Positions 1 through 11,695 of a stretch of DNA of 64,000 nucleotides are shown in pieces; positions within the stretch are counted from its first letter, which is position 1; each line of letters opens with the position of its first letter. Origin of the DNA: Janthinobacterium sp. TB1-E2. Lineage in GTDB: Bacteria; Pseudomonadota; Gammaproteobacteria; Burkholderiales; Burkholderiaceae_D. Made by a program: the position numbers and the translations under genes. The notes under the pieces were generated by a model. That model did no database searches, was not told the origin of the DNA, and worked only from the letters and a program-made list of their open reading frames with translations. The DNA lies in assembly GCF_036885605.1 (NCBI RefSeq), contig NZ_CP142523.1, positions 1 through 64,000 on the forward strand, in the 5' to 3' direction.

Positions 1-1395
1 ATGGATAATTTCTGGCAGGCCTGTTCCGCGCAGTTGGAACTGGAGCTGACACCGCAACAATTCAGTGCGTGGATCAAACCGCTTATCCCTCTCGATTACG
101 AAGAGGGCAAGCTGCGCATTGCTGCGCCCAATCGCTTCAAGCTCGATTGGGTCAAGACCCAGTTCGCCAGCCGCATCACTGCCCTGGCCATTCAGTACTT
201 CGAAGCGCCGACGGAAGTGCAGTTCGTGCTCGACCCGCGCCTGGCCTTGCCGAAGAAGCCCGTTGCCGCCAGCACCCCGGCCAGCGATCCGAATGGCGGC
301 GCGCCCAGCGCGCGCGCCGCGGAGCCGCAGCCCAGCGTGCCGGAACTGAGCATCGGCGCCGCCCCGCGCCGCGAGCAGAGCCGCATCAACACCGACCTGA
401 CCTTCGACAGCTTTGTTACGGGTAAGGCCAACCAATTGGCGCGCGCCGCCGCCATCCAGGTGGCGAACAATCCGGGCGTGTCGTATAACCCGCTGTTCTT
501 CTACGGCGGCGTCGGCCTCGGTAAAACCCACTTGATCCACGCCATCGGCAACCAGGTGATGGCCGACAATCCGGGCGCAAAAATTCGCTACATCCACGCG
601 GAACAGTACGTTCGCGACGTAGTGACCGCTTACCAGCGCAAGGGTTTCGACGATTTCAAGCACTACTATCACTCGCTCGACATGCTGCTGATCGATGATA
701 TCCAGTTCTTTGGCGGCAAGAGCCGCACGCAGGAAGAGTTCTTCTATGCGTTCGAGGCATTAATTGCAGCGAAGAAACAGATCATCATCACCTCGGATAC
801 GTATCCGAAGGAAATCACGGGCATGGACGACCGCCTGATCTCGCGCTTCGACTCGGGCCTGACGGTGGCCATCGAACCGCCGGAACTGGAAATGCGCGTA
901 GCGATTCTGTTGAAAAAAGCCAAGCAGGAAGGCGTGACATTCTCCGACGACGTGGCCTTCTTTGTCGCCAAGCACTTGCGCTCGAACGTGCGCGAGCTCG
1001 AAGGCGCGCTGCGCAAGATCCTTGCGTACTCGCGATTCCATGGCAAAGACATCACCATCGATATCGTCAAGGAAGCCCTGAAGGACTTGCTGTCGGTGCA
1101 GAACCGCCAGATTTCCGTGGAAAACATCCAGAAAACCGTGGCCGACTTCTTCAATATCAAGGTTGCCGACATGTATTCGAAACGCCGCCCCGCGAATATC
1201 GCCCGGCCGCGCCAGATCGCCATGTACCTGGCCAAGGAATTGACACAGAAGAGCCTGCCGGAGATCGGCGAACTGTTCGGCGGCCGCGACCACACCACGG
1301 TGCTGCATGCCGTGCGCAAGATCGCGCTGGACCGCACCAAGAATCCGGAATGCAACCATGAATTGCATGTGCTGGAGCAAACATTAAAAGGCTAA
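1..1395 (+). CDS. dnaA: Chromosomal replication initiator protein DnaA
   Basis: Initiator that binds DnaA boxes at oriC, unwinds the origin and helps load the DnaB helicase. The 464-residue protein has the full domain order: an N-terminal domain (about 1-85), a Pro/Ala-rich variable linker (about 85-125), an AAA+ core with Walker A GGVGLGKT at 169-176 and Walker B around Asp232-Asp233, and a C-terminal helix-turn-helix DNA-binding domain carrying the [11 protein letters not shown] signature near residue 430. The window begins exactly on its ATG, so its promoter and ribosome site lie outside. It is followed by dnaN and gyrB in the order typical of bacterial origin regions. No convincing cluster of DnaA boxes is seen inside the window, so oriC is probably just upstream (inference). 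Confidence 0.98.
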   Translation: MDNFWQACSAQLELELTPQQFSAWIKPLIPLDYEEGKLRIAAPNRFKLDWVKTQFASRITALAIQYFEAPTEVQFVLDPRLALPKKPVAASTPASDPNGGAPSARAAEPQPSVPELSIGAAPRREQSRINTDLTFDSFVTGKANQLARAAAIQVANNPGVSYNPLFFYGGVGLGKTHLIHAIGNQVMADNPGAKIRYIHAEQYVRDVVTAYQRKGFDDFKHYYHSLDMLLIDDIQFFGGKSRTQEEFFYAFEALIAAKKQIIITSDTYPKEITGMDDRLISRFDSGLTVAIEPPELEMRVAILLKKAKQEGVTFSDDVAFFVAKHLRSNVRELEGALRKILAYSRFHGKDITIDIVKEALKDLLSVQNRQISVENIQKTVADFFNIKVADMYSKRRPANIARPRQIAMYLAKELTQKSLPEIGELFGGRDHTTVLHAVRKIALDRTKNPECNHELHVLEQTLKG

Positions 1396-1545
1396 GCGCC
1401 GCTTGAGCAAGACTGGCTCAAAACGTGCTTTACCCTTATCATCTGGGAGGGCACCGCAGCCGGTCTGTCGGGGCTCCCTATGGCAACAATTGTTAAATTA
1501 ATACGTTAAACGTCGTACTGTTCAACCTATACATTGAGGATAAAT

Positions 1546-2652
1546 ATGCAATTGGTCAAAACCACCCGAGATACCCTTCTCCGGCCACTGCAGATCGTGA
1601 GCGGTATTGTCGAGCGTCGGCACACTATGCCGATTCTGGCCAATATCCTCATCCGCAAAGACGGTGAAAATGTCTCCTTCCTGTCGACCGACACCGAAGT
1701 GCAGATCACCACGCACGCGGAAATCGGTTCCGGCGCGGATGTCACCGGCACCACCGTGGCCGCGCGCAAGCTGCTGGACATCCTGCGCGCCCTGCCCGAA
1801 TCGGGCGACGTCACGATGACCCTGCTGAACAAGCGCCTGACCGTGCAAACGGGCAAGTCGCGTTTCGCCCTGCAAACCCTGGCGGCTGAAGAGTTCCCAA
1901 CCGTGCAACAGGCGGAAAGCTACAACGCCTCCGTCACCCTGCCGCAAAAAACGCTGAAGCACCTGTTCAACATGGTGCATTTCTCGATGGCGCAGCAAGA
2001 CATCCGCTACTACCTGAACGGCTTGTTGCTGGTTCTGGATGGCAATAATGTGATCGCCGTGGCTACCGACGGCCACCGTCTGGCGTTTTGCCAGGTCGCC
2101 ACCGAGCAGACGTTTGCGCGCCAGGAAGTGATTATTCCGCGCAAGACCATCATCGAACTGCAGCGTCTGCTGGAAGAGAACGATGAGCCGGTCCAACTGG
2201 ACATCGCCGCCAACCAGGTGAAACTGACCTTTGCCGACATCGAGCTGATCTCGAAGCTGGTGGAAGGCAAGTTCCCCGACTACACGCGCGTGATTCCAAA
2301 AGGCTACAAAAACGACTTCACCATCGGCCGCGATGAATTGCTGCGCTCGCTGCAACGCGCCGCCATCATGACCAGCGACAAGTTCAAGGGCGTGCGCTGC
2401 ATCATCACCCCGGGCAGCATGAAGATCAGCTCGACCAATGCAGACCAGGAAGAAGCCGTCGAAGAACTGGAAATCGACTACGGCGGCGACTCCGTCGACA
2501 TCGGCTTCAACGTGACGTATCTGCTGGACGTGCTGAACAACCTGAAATGCGAATACGTCAACATCGCGCTCGGTGATTCGAACTCGTCCGCCCTGATCTC
2601 CATCCCCGACAATGCCGACTTCAAGTATGTCGTCATGCCGATGCGCATCTAA
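1546..2652 (+). CDS. dnaN: DNA polymerase III beta subunit (sliding clamp)
   Basis: Ring-shaped processivity clamp of the replicative polymerase. It is 368 residues from the ATG at 1546 (MQLVKTTRDTLL), the usual length for the family, and ends in the typical PMRI. The frame could open earlier at a TTG (1534), but a GAGGA ribosome site at 1535-1539 sits just before the 1546 ATG and fixes the start there. The 150-base gap after dnaA contains a small inverted repeat (TTGAGC at 1403-1408, GCTCAA at 1416-1421) without a T-run. An AT-rich stretch at about 1488-1510 could hold a dnaN promoter, but no clear -35/-10 pair can be asserted. Confidence 0.98.
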   Translation: MQLVKTTRDTLLRPLQIVSGIVERRHTMPILANILIRKDGENVSFLSTDTEVQITTHAEIGSGADVTGTTVAARKLLDILRALPESGDVTMTLLNKRLTVQTGKSRFALQTLAAEEFPTVQQAESYNASVTLPQKTLKHLFNMVHFSMAQQDIRYYLNGLLLVLDGNNVIAVATDGHRLAFCQVATEQTFARQEVIIPRKTIIELQRLLEENDEPVQLDIAANQVKLTFADIELISKLVEGKFPDYTRVIPKGYKNDFTIGRDELLRSLQRAAIMTSDKFKGVRCIITPGSMKISSTNADQEEAVEELEIDYGGDSVDIGFNVTYLLDVLNNLKCEYVNIALGDSNSSALISIPDNADFKYVVMPMRI

Positions 2653-2668
2653 AGACCACAGCAGTGAC

Positions 2669-5304
<2,636 letters not shown>

Positions 5305-5332
5305 GACATAACAGCAACGAGATGTTGCCATG

Positions 5333-5362
5333 GCGGCCCTCTTGCAGGGCCGCTTTCTTTTT
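5333..5362 (+). terminator. Intrinsic terminator after gyrB
   Basis: A perfect 8-bp stem, GCGGCCCT (5333-5340) with AGGGCCGC (5346-5353), closes a five-base loop and is followed by TTTCTTTTTC. It lies 28 bases after the gyrB stop codon. Confidence 0.9.
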
Positions 5363-5575
5363 CAACGTCCAGACCGTGCCCTTCGGGGATGCAGCGATCA
5401 CGCTCACAGTACCTGTATCCATACCGCCGCATTTCCACGCTCTCCGTCCCCACTACCCCCAAGAAACCAGTACACTAGTTCCTGAGCGCAACTAATTTTG
5501 TACGCGCGCCATGCCGCCTGCCGTTGCCGGGAGGCGTCCCTGCCGCAAGGCCTGTTGTCTGCCTGGACGAATGGA

Positions 5576-6637
5576 ATGTTCACTTCGCGCAGTCTGTCTC
5601 CTGCCTTCTATTACCTGTTCTTTTCAGGAGAACGGGAGCAGCAGCAGCGCTTTTTCAAGGAACTGCATTTCATTTCGATAGCCATCCTGACGTTTGGCCT
5701 GGCTTGCTGGCTGGTCACGTTCAGCCTGACCTTGCCGCGCGCTTCGTTCGATCATGCGCAGGCGGCGCTGGGTGTGACGGGCATGCTGGGCGGGCTGCTG
5801 CTGACCGTGTATGCGAAGTCCTTGCAGGCGATTATCGCCAGCGGCACCATCAGTGTGCTGTTCATCGCGTTCGGCTTTCGCGTGCTGATGCTGAGCACGG
5901 AAGACCCTGCTTTCTGGGTGTTGCCGCTGGGGGTGATGATCACCCTGACGACGGCGCCCATCTTCAGCGGCATCGCGTATTACCTGGGCGTATCACTGTG
6001 CGTGTGGGCCATGTTGGGGCTGGGGCAATTTCCCGTGCATGCGGGCCAGGCCGACCAGCATTGGCCCGTGCTGGCCGTCACCATCAGCGTCATCATCGGC
6101 CTGGCGCTGAATATCTATTTTCTCGTCCTGCGCATCCATAACTACCGCGCCCAGCGCGAGCTGGCGACGATGGCTTACAAGGATGGCTTGACCGGGCTCA
6201 ACAATCGCCGCATGTTCACGCAGGGCGCCCGCACCCTGCAGCGCACGGCGCGCACGCCCGCCTATTTCCTGATGATCGACATCGACGACTTCAAGCAGAT
6301 CAACGACGTGTACGGCCATGACGTGGGCGATGAAGTACTGAAAAAAATCGCCGATGTGATCGCCAAACTGTCTGGCGAGCACCTGTGCGGACGTCTTGGT
6401 GGCGAGGAGTTTGCCGTCATTTACCTGGGCGAAAAGAACGCGGCCTGCGCCTTTGCCGCGCAGCTGGTCGACAGCGTCGAGGCGGCTTTCGTGCCGGAAC
6501 GCAAGGTGTCCGTCAGCATCGGCGTCGCAGAGCTGCTCAAGGAAGCGGACTTGTCGCACAGCTACCGGCGCGCCGATGAATCCTTGTACCAAGCCAAGAA
6601 AAGCGGCAAGAACCGCTACGTGCTCAACGCTGCCTGA
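5576..6637 (+). CDS. Membrane-bound diguanylate cyclase (GGDEF)
   Basis: Makes cyclic-di-GMP from two GTP. The N-terminal half (about 1-200) has five or six hydrophobic helices and no recognisable periplasmic sensor, so the protein is probably an integral inner-membrane sensor. The C-terminal GGDEF domain starts near LATMAYKDGLTGLNNRR, has IDIDDFKQINDVYGHDVGDE, and carries an intact GGEEF active loop (CGRLGGEEFAVI). The inhibitory I-site RxxD, expected nine residues before GGEEF, reads SGEH, so product feedback is probably lost. The frame is open to a TTG at 5498, but the ATG at 5576 begins a normal membrane N-terminus; the ribosome site is weak. The 3' end overlaps the convergent gene at 6616-6984 by 22 bases. 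Confidence 0.9.
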   Translation: MFTSRSLSPAFYYLFFSGEREQQQRFFKELHFISIAILTFGLACWLVTFSLTLPRASFDHAQAALGVTGMLGGLLLTVYAKSLQAIIASGTISVLFIAFGFRVLMLSTEDPAFWVLPLGVMITLTTAPIFSGIAYYLGVSLCVWAMLGLGQFPVHAGQADQHWPVLAVTISVIIGLALNIYFLVLRIHNYRAQRELATMAYKDGLTGLNNRRMFTQGARTLQRTARTPAYFLMIDIDDFKQINDVYGHDVGDEVLKKIADVIAKLSGEHLCGRLGGEEFAVIYLGEKNAACAFAAQLVDSVEAAFVPERKVSVSIGVAELLKEADLSHSYRRADESLYQAKKSGKNRYVLNAA

Positions 6638-6984
6638 GTATTGCCGCTGGGCCTGGCGTCGAGCAGCGCCAGCAGGGCCTGCGGGGAAATCTTCCAGGGA
6701 TTGCGCTGCTCGGGGTCCACCTCGTACCAGCTGTCCTGGGCGCCGATCTTGAGGATGGTCAAAGGGATGTGCTTGCTCTCAAAGAACGCCAGCATGGGGC
6801 GGATCAAATGGCTCACCTTAGCATGGTCATCGCTATACAAGGAACAGGTATAGAAACAGCCCTTCTCACCCATGCGCAATTTCCTGGCCGCGCCGACACG
6901 CGAGTGGAGCACATACTTGTGCAAGAACTCGGTCACTGTCTCATCGTCAACGGGAATGCTGCAGAAAATAGTGATCTGGGCCAT
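6616..6984 (-). CDS. Hypothetical protein, 122 aa
   Basis: Not recognised. It is a soluble protein without signal peptide or membrane helix, beginning MAQITIFCSIPVDDETVTEF. The frame extends much further upstream, but that region is antisense to the exported protein at 7109-8119 and looks non-coding, so the ATG at 6984 is preferred. No good ribosome site is seen. Residues about 35-80 contain CFYTCSLYSDD and a hydrophobic, alternating pattern suggesting a small alpha/beta fold. The gene is convergent with the GGDEF gene (22-base overlap) and divergent from 7109-8119. No function is claimed. Confidence 0.6.
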   Translation of the reverse strand: MAQITIFCSIPVDDETVTEFLHKYVLHSRVGAARKLRMGEKGCFYTCSLYSDDHAKVSHLIRPMLAFFESKHIPLTILKIGAQDSWYEVDPEQRNPWKISPQALLALLDARPSGNTQAALST

Positions 6985-7108
6985 GGCAACGGGGGACAGT
7001 GATTCAATAGCCAAGCTTGGCAGAAAGGGATTTATTCCTGAAATGCTAAGATCGCGGCCCGCGCATGCCGGCAACCGGTCCGGCATGGCGTCTCGACAAG
7101 GATGGCCA

Positions 7109-8119
7109 TTGAACACCCCAGGAAAAATCACTCTACGCATGCTGTCGCTGTGCGCCGCGCTGTGCCTGCCGCTTTCCACCATGGCAGAAACTATTTCTGC
7201 CGAAGATGCCGCCTTCGTGGCCGCCACCGTGCCCGTGCCATCGCCGCCACTGCGCCTGAGTGCGCATCCGGAGATCCGCGCCGACGTCTTCAAGCTGCTC
7301 GGTTATGCGCGCGGCAGCTATACGCAGGGCAACACCCTGATCGCGCGCCAGGTGCTCGACAGCATGTATTCACTCGACGACATCACGCGCACCATGCTGC
7401 CCGACGGGCGCTCGGTGCTGGCCTCCATCGATGCCGGCACGCACGGTGCACGGCGCGCCGCCATGCTGTTCGATCCGCAACGCAAGCTGTTGGCGCTGGG
7501 CCTGGTCAACGGCCATTGCCAAGCCGCCACCGGTGACGCCGCCCCCGCCTGCCTGCCACCCACGCACGCCGTGCTGACGGTGTTCCTGCCACCGGGCGCG
7601 GAGGATGAGATGGCCGCGCCGCTGCTCGTGTGGGCACGGCAGTTGCCGACCATGCTGGCACAGGCTGCGCAGGAACAGCGGCAAAGCATTGCTGCCGTGG
7701 AATACATCACGACCCGCCCCGGCCAGCCCGGCTGGGAACCGCGCGACGTGCCGCCCGGCTTTTCCGCCAGCCTGCTGCACCTGCTGCTGCCGAATGCGGA
7801 ATTGAACAGCAGCTCCAGCGGCGGCAAGATCGTCACACCGGCAGGATTGGCCGGTTTGCCCATGCGCACGCCCACGGAAGCGGCCGAGGCCGGTGACGAG
7901 CCCATGCCCGATGCCGACATCACCTTGCGCAGCTATGCTGATTTCCACTGGGTGCTCAACACCTACGCCAAGCTGGCCAAGGGCGCGCAAGTGAAAGGCC
8001 ATGACGACAAGGTGGTGTTTACGGGCAACGATACGAGCGGCCGCTATACGGTGACCTTGCGCGAACCCAACAAGGACGATGGCGTCTTCATCACCGTGGC
8101 CAGCTGGCGGGAAAAATAA
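7109..8119 (+). CDS. Exported hypothetical protein, 336 aa
   Basis: Not recognised. The preferred start is the TTG at 7109, because AAGGA (7098-7102) sits six bases before it and the product then begins with a textbook signal peptide: a basic N-region (MNTPGKITLR), a hydrophobic MLSLCAALCLPL and a cleavage-type STMAET. An in-frame ATG at 7085 is the alternative. The mature protein is periplasmic, with a region after about residue 40 resembling a small structured domain (DVFKLLGYARGSYTQGNTLIARQVLDSMY) and a C-terminal beta-rich tail ending VASWREK. It stands alone, divergent from 6616-6984. Confidence 0.75.
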   Translation: MNTPGKITLRMLSLCAALCLPLSTMAETISAEDAAFVAATVPVPSPPLRLSAHPEIRADVFKLLGYARGSYTQGNTLIARQVLDSMYSLDDITRTMLPDGRSVLASIDAGTHGARRAAMLFDPQRKLLALGLVNGHCQAATGDAAPACLPPTHAVLTVFLPPGAEDEMAAPLLVWARQLPTMLAQAAQEQRQSIAAVEYITTRPGQPGWEPRDVPPGFSASLLHLLLPNAELNSSSSGGKIVTPAGLAGLPMRTPTEAAEAGDEPMPDADITLRSYADFHWVLNTYAKLAKGAQVKGHDDKVVFTGNDTSGRYTVTLREPNKDDGVFITVASWREK

Positions 8120-8281
8120 GCGCAAGAGCAGGGAAAGCATTGCCATTACGCACAAGAACATGGCATTTTGGCATTTTGCGTTATGATTTCCGGCCGTGCG
8201 GCGCGGCCCTGTCCCTGCCTTGCCCACCCTGCCCTTCAAGCCAGTCACGCTTGCGTCGCATCCTGCCCCTAAGGAATTCAT

Positions 8282-9433
8282 ATGTTCGGTTTTAACTTGC
8301 GCGTTGCCAAGATGGTGTGGACGGCTTTCCTCATCGCCTTCCTGCTGTTTCTCACCTACAAGGTTTCATCGACCCTGATCGTCGTGGTCTTTGCGATTTT
8401 CTTCAGCTACCTCGTGTATCCGCTGATCGGCCTGCTCGAACGCCATGGGCCAAAGCGCTTGCCGCGCACGGCCGCCATCGGCATCGTCTTCCTCGTGGTG
8501 ATCTTGCTGGTGGCGATACTGGGCTCCATCTTCGGCGCGCGCATCGAGGAAGAGGCGATCAAGCTCAGCGATCAATTGCCGACCCTGCTCAAGGGCAATA
8601 ACTTTGCCGAGCGCATCCCGTTGCCGGAATTCATGGAGCCGTTGCGTGCGCGCCTGCTGTCGTTCATGCAGTCGCAGCTGAGCAGCGGTACGGGACAAGC
8701 GATGCCGCTGGCGAAAGAACTGGGCTTGACCGTCATGCATGCGGCCAGCAACCTGATCTATCTGGTGCTGGTGCCCGTGCTGAGCTTTTTGCTGATCAAG
8801 GAAGGGCCGGACATGCGCGACGGCTTGCTGTCCCTGCTGAACCGTCCAAACAAGAAACTCTGGGGCGCCATCATCGATGACCTCGACATCCTGCTGTCGC
8901 GCTATGTACGCGCCCTGCTGCTGTTGTCGATCGCCACCTTTGTGTCTTACAGCATTGCCTTTTCCCTGATGGGCGTACCGTACAGCCTGCTGCTGGCCGG
9001 CGCGGCCGCCTTGCTGGAATTCATCCCGTTTGCGGGCCCGTTGGCGGCGGCCGTTATCGCCGTGGTCGTGGCCGGTTTCAGCGGCTTCGAGCACGTGTTC
9101 TGGCTGATCGGCTTTATCGCCGCCTACCGTTTGTTCCAGGATTACGTGGTCAACCCGTATTTGATGAGCGAAGGCGTGGAAGTGAGCCCGCTGATGGTGA
9201 TCGTCGGCCTGCTGGCCGGCGACCAGCTCGGTGGCGTGGTCGGCATCTTCCTGTCCGTGCCCGTGATGGCGGCCATCAAGATCGTCTTCGTGCGCGCGCG
9301 GGCAGCCTTGCAGGCGCGCCATGATGCGCTGGAGAAAGCGGAACAGGCCGCGGAGGAAGCGCGCGCCCAGGCCCTGGCCGAGGCGGCGATGCTGCAGGAA
9401 CAGGGCAGAAAGGTAGCCCTGGAACAACAATAA
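8282..9433 (+). CDS. AI-2E family transporter (PerM-like permease)
   Basis: Polytopic inner-membrane protein of the AI-2E/UPF0118 exporter family. Members have been linked to autoinducer-2 export, Na+/H+ antiport or unknown substrates, so the substrate here is open. The 383-residue length and about eight hydrophobic segments match the family, including the paired N-terminal helices (FLIAFLLFLTYKVSSTLIVVV) and the C-terminal EFIPFAGPLAAAVIAVVVAG / FQDYVVNPYLMSEGVEVSPLMVI block typical of it. An Ala/Glu-rich coiled tail follows (about 345-383). AAGGAATTC before the ATG supplies the ribosome site. The gene ends just before repeat copy A and is convergent with the chemoreceptor at 9564-11294. Confidence 0.9.
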   Translation: MFGFNLRVAKMVWTAFLIAFLLFLTYKVSSTLIVVVFAIFFSYLVYPLIGLLERHGPKRLPRTAAIGIVFLVVILLVAILGSIFGARIEEEAIKLSDQLPTLLKGNNFAERIPLPEFMEPLRARLLSFMQSQLSSGTGQAMPLAKELGLTVMHAASNLIYLVLVPVLSFLLIKEGPDMRDGLLSLLNRPNKKLWGAIIDDLDILLSRYVRALLLLSIATFVSYSIAFSLMGVPYSLLLAGAAALLEFIPFAGPLAAAVIAVVVAGFSGFEHVFWLIGFIAAYRLFQDYVVNPYLMSEGVEVSPLMVIVGLLAGDQLGGVVGIFLSVPVMAAIKIVFVRARAALQARHDALEKAEQAAEEARAQALAEAAMLQEQGRKVALEQQ

Positions 9434-9445
9434 TCTAGAATCAAC

Positions 9446-9562
9446 AACGCCTAAAAAACCGTAGCGAGCGGCAGCAAGTTGTGGCCGAGACGCGCAACTG
9501 TGCTAGAGCACAGTGAGCATCGCAGGCCGCAAATTGCGACGCGCAGTAGGTTTTTAGGTGTT
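9446..9562 (-). repeat. Dispersed palindromic repeat, copy A
   Basis: Read on the minus strand it matches the family pattern: AACACCTAAAAACC, TACTGCGCG, a centre GATGCTCAC with a GTGC/GCAC hairpin, then CCGCTCGCTACG and GGTTTTTTAGGCGTT. The two ends are inverted repeats of each other. It fills the gap between two convergent genes, ending two bases before the chemoreceptor stop codon. Related copies lie at 24530, 31459, 39883 and 57745. Confidence 0.9.
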
Positions 9563-9563
9563 G

Positions 9564-11294
9564 TTAGAACTCTTCCCACTCTCCGCTATTGTCCGCTGCA
9601 GGCTTGGCCGGACGCGGTTTTGCGGCAGCGACAGGTGCTGCCGCGGCGCGGGTTGGCGCCAGGCGCAGCGCCGGGCGTTTCAAGGCCGTGCTGGCGGCGG
9701 CCACGACAGGCTTGCGCAAGGCAGGCTTGGCGGCAGGACCACTATGGTTGGCATCGAGCTTGAAGATGCTGACCATTTCGGCCAGCGCCGCCGCCTGTTC
9801 CTGCATGGCTTCCGAGGCAGCTGCCGCTTCTTCCACCAGGGCCGCATTCTGTTGCGTCACGGTATCCATTTCTGCCACGGCCTGGTTGATCTGGCCGATG
9901 CCCAGTTCCTGCTCGCGGCCGGCGGCGCTGATTTCGCCCATGATGTCCGTCACGCGGCGGATGCTGGCCACGATCTCGTCCATCGTCGTGCCCGTCTGGC
10001 TGACCAGTTCGCTGCCGGCGCCTACGTTCTGTACCGACGCTTCGATCAGCAGCTTGATGTCCTTGGCGGCGCTGGCCGAGCGGTGCGCCAGGTTGCGCAC
10101 TTCGGTGGCGACAACGGCAAAGCCGCGGCCTTGCTCGCCGGCACGCGCCGCTTCCACGGCTGCATTCAAGGCCAGGATGTTCGTCTGAAAGGCGATGCCG
10201 TCGATCACGCCGATGATGTCGGCGATCTTTTTCGACGATTCGCTGATGGTACCCATGGTATCGACCACTTGCGCCACCAATGCGCCGCCTTTTACCGCCA
10301 CATCCGATGCCGACACGGCCAGCTGGTTCGCCTGGCGCGCATTGTCGGAATTCTGCTTGACGGTCGAGGTCAGCTCTTCCAGCGACGAGGCCGTTTCTTC
10401 CAGGCTCGACGCTTGCTGCTCCGTGCGGCTGGACAGGTCCAGGTTGCCCGAAGCGATTTCATTGCTGGCCGTGGCGATGGCGCCGCTGCCGTCGCGCACG
10501 CCGCGCACAGTGGTCGACAGGCGTTCCTGCATCTTCTGCAAGCCCGTCAGCAAGGCGCCCATCTCGTCGTTGCGCGTGATGACGATGTCGTTGGCCAGAT
10601 TGCCGTCGGAAATGGCGCCGAAATGGCGCAGGGCCTGGTCCAGCGGGCCGAAGATGGCGCGCAGCAGCAAGATGCTGGAAATAATCGTCAGTAAGGCGCC
10701 CACCAGCACGCCGCCGATGGCCATGGCCAACTGGGTGCGATAGCTGGACTGGCTTTCCGCATACATGCGGGCAGCCGAAGTGGCCTGATACTGCGTCAAT
10801 GTTTCAGCGGCCTGGTCCAGGGTGCGGTACAGCGGCGTCAGTCCCGTCATCATCAAACCGTCCGCTTGTGCGACGTTGCCTTCACGCAAAGCCTTGCTCA
10901 TGACCAGCAAGCCGTTGCTCATGTAATCGCTGCGCTTCTTGTCCATGTCGTCGGACAGGCGCTTTTCATCCGCGCTTTGCGGCAAGGCCAAATACACCTT
11001 CCAGGACTTGTTCGACGCTTCCATGAATTGTTCGGCACGGGCCAGGATATCCTTGGCGTCGGCTGCATCGGGATGCACCATCACGCGGTCCATTGTGAAC
11101 CGGGCGCGGCCCAGCAGAATCTGCGATTCGCCGATCGCTTGCGTCGATGCCAGCTGATTGCTGTAGACCTCGTTGAGGCTGTTGTTGGCCGATTTCAGGC
11201 TGATGATACTCATGACGCCGAGCACGGCGATCAGCAAGCCCAGCACACTCATGGTGGCAATCAGGCGCATCTTTATTGTTATGTTCGACAGCAT
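9564..11294 (-). CDS. Methyl-accepting chemotaxis protein (4-helix-bundle sensor)
   Basis: Transmembrane chemoreceptor controlling the CheA/CheW kinase. The 576 residues show TM1 (about 8-30), a helical periplasmic sensor of the four-helix-bundle type (about 31-188), TM2 (about 190-212), a HAMP domain, then a long signalling coiled coil with the conserved hairpin tip [21 protein letters not shown]. The Ala/Pro-rich tail ends in EWEEF, an acidic/aromatic pentapeptide like those that tether CheR/CheB in other receptors. AAGGAA lies seven bases before the ATG at 11294. No che genes are nearby, so it must feed a chemotaxis cluster elsewhere. The stop codon touches repeat copy A. Confidence 0.95.
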   Translation of the reverse strand: MLSNITIKMRLIATMSVLGLLIAVLGVMSIISLKSANNSLNEVYSNQLASTQAIGESQILLGRARFTMDRVMVHPDAADAKDILARAEQFMEASNKSWKVYLALPQSADEKRLSDDMDKKRSDYMSNGLLVMSKALREGNVAQADGLMMTGLTPLYRTLDQAAETLTQYQATSAARMYAESQSSYRTQLAMAIGGVLVGALLTIISSILLLRAIFGPLDQALRHFGAISDGNLANDIVITRNDEMGALLTGLQKMQERLSTTVRGVRDGSGAIATASNEIASGNLDLSSRTEQQASSLEETASSLEELTSTVKQNSDNARQANQLAVSASDVAVKGGALVAQVVDTMGTISESSKKIADIIGVIDGIAFQTNILALNAAVEAARAGEQGRGFAVVATEVRNLAHRSASAAKDIKLLIEASVQNVGAGSELVSQTGTTMDEIVASIRRVTDIMGEISAAGREQELGIGQINQAVAEMDTVTQQNAALVEEAAAASEAMQEQAAALAEMVSIFKLDANHSGPAAKPALRKPVVAAASTALKRPALRLAPTRAAAAPVAAAKPRPAKPAADNSGEWEEF

Positions 11295-11695
11295 GCAATT
11301 TTCCTTGGTAGGGGCGCAACCATGCCTGCGCCCGCCAAACGGGATAGCAGCAAACGCCTGATGGGCGGGTCACGTGAATTGTTCAGGACAGATGGATACG
11401 GCGTGTGCGGCGGCAGGGGGGAAGGCGGCCCGCGCATATCGTCAGGAGTGCAAGACAGGGCAACGAGGTCGAGGTTTCCTGTACTTTTATTTCCTGACTG
11501 CAAGATACAGGGAAAGATTACTAGTAGCAACATCCAGCATGGATTTTCACGCTTTGTAACAAGTAGATGATGTTTTTTGCGCAGAACTGGCATTCCGCAA
11601 TCGTGCGCGGTCGCGTGGGAATGCCAGTTATGTTAATAGACGGTTTCTGCAATCGAGCATGGTCAGCATTTGCCAGCCACCGTCCGGCGTCGCCT
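11295..11695. other. 401-base gap without a recognised gene
   Basis: This stretch lies upstream of the chemoreceptor (start 11294, minus strand) and downstream of the MORN-like gene (stop 11696, minus strand). It should therefore hold the chemoreceptor promoter and any terminator for neither gene's start. Short open frames exist on both strands but none has a plausible ribosome site or protein-like composition. The only clear structure is the inverted repeat at 11585-11629. Confidence 0.5.
11585..11629. repeat. 12-bp perfect inverted repeat, intergenic
   Basis: AACTGGCATTCC (11585-11596) and GGAATGCCAGTT (11618-11629) are exact complements separated by 21 GC-rich bases. No T-run follows on either strand, so an operator or RNA hairpin is as likely as a terminator. 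It is about 290 bases upstream of the chemoreceptor start. Confidence 0.6.
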
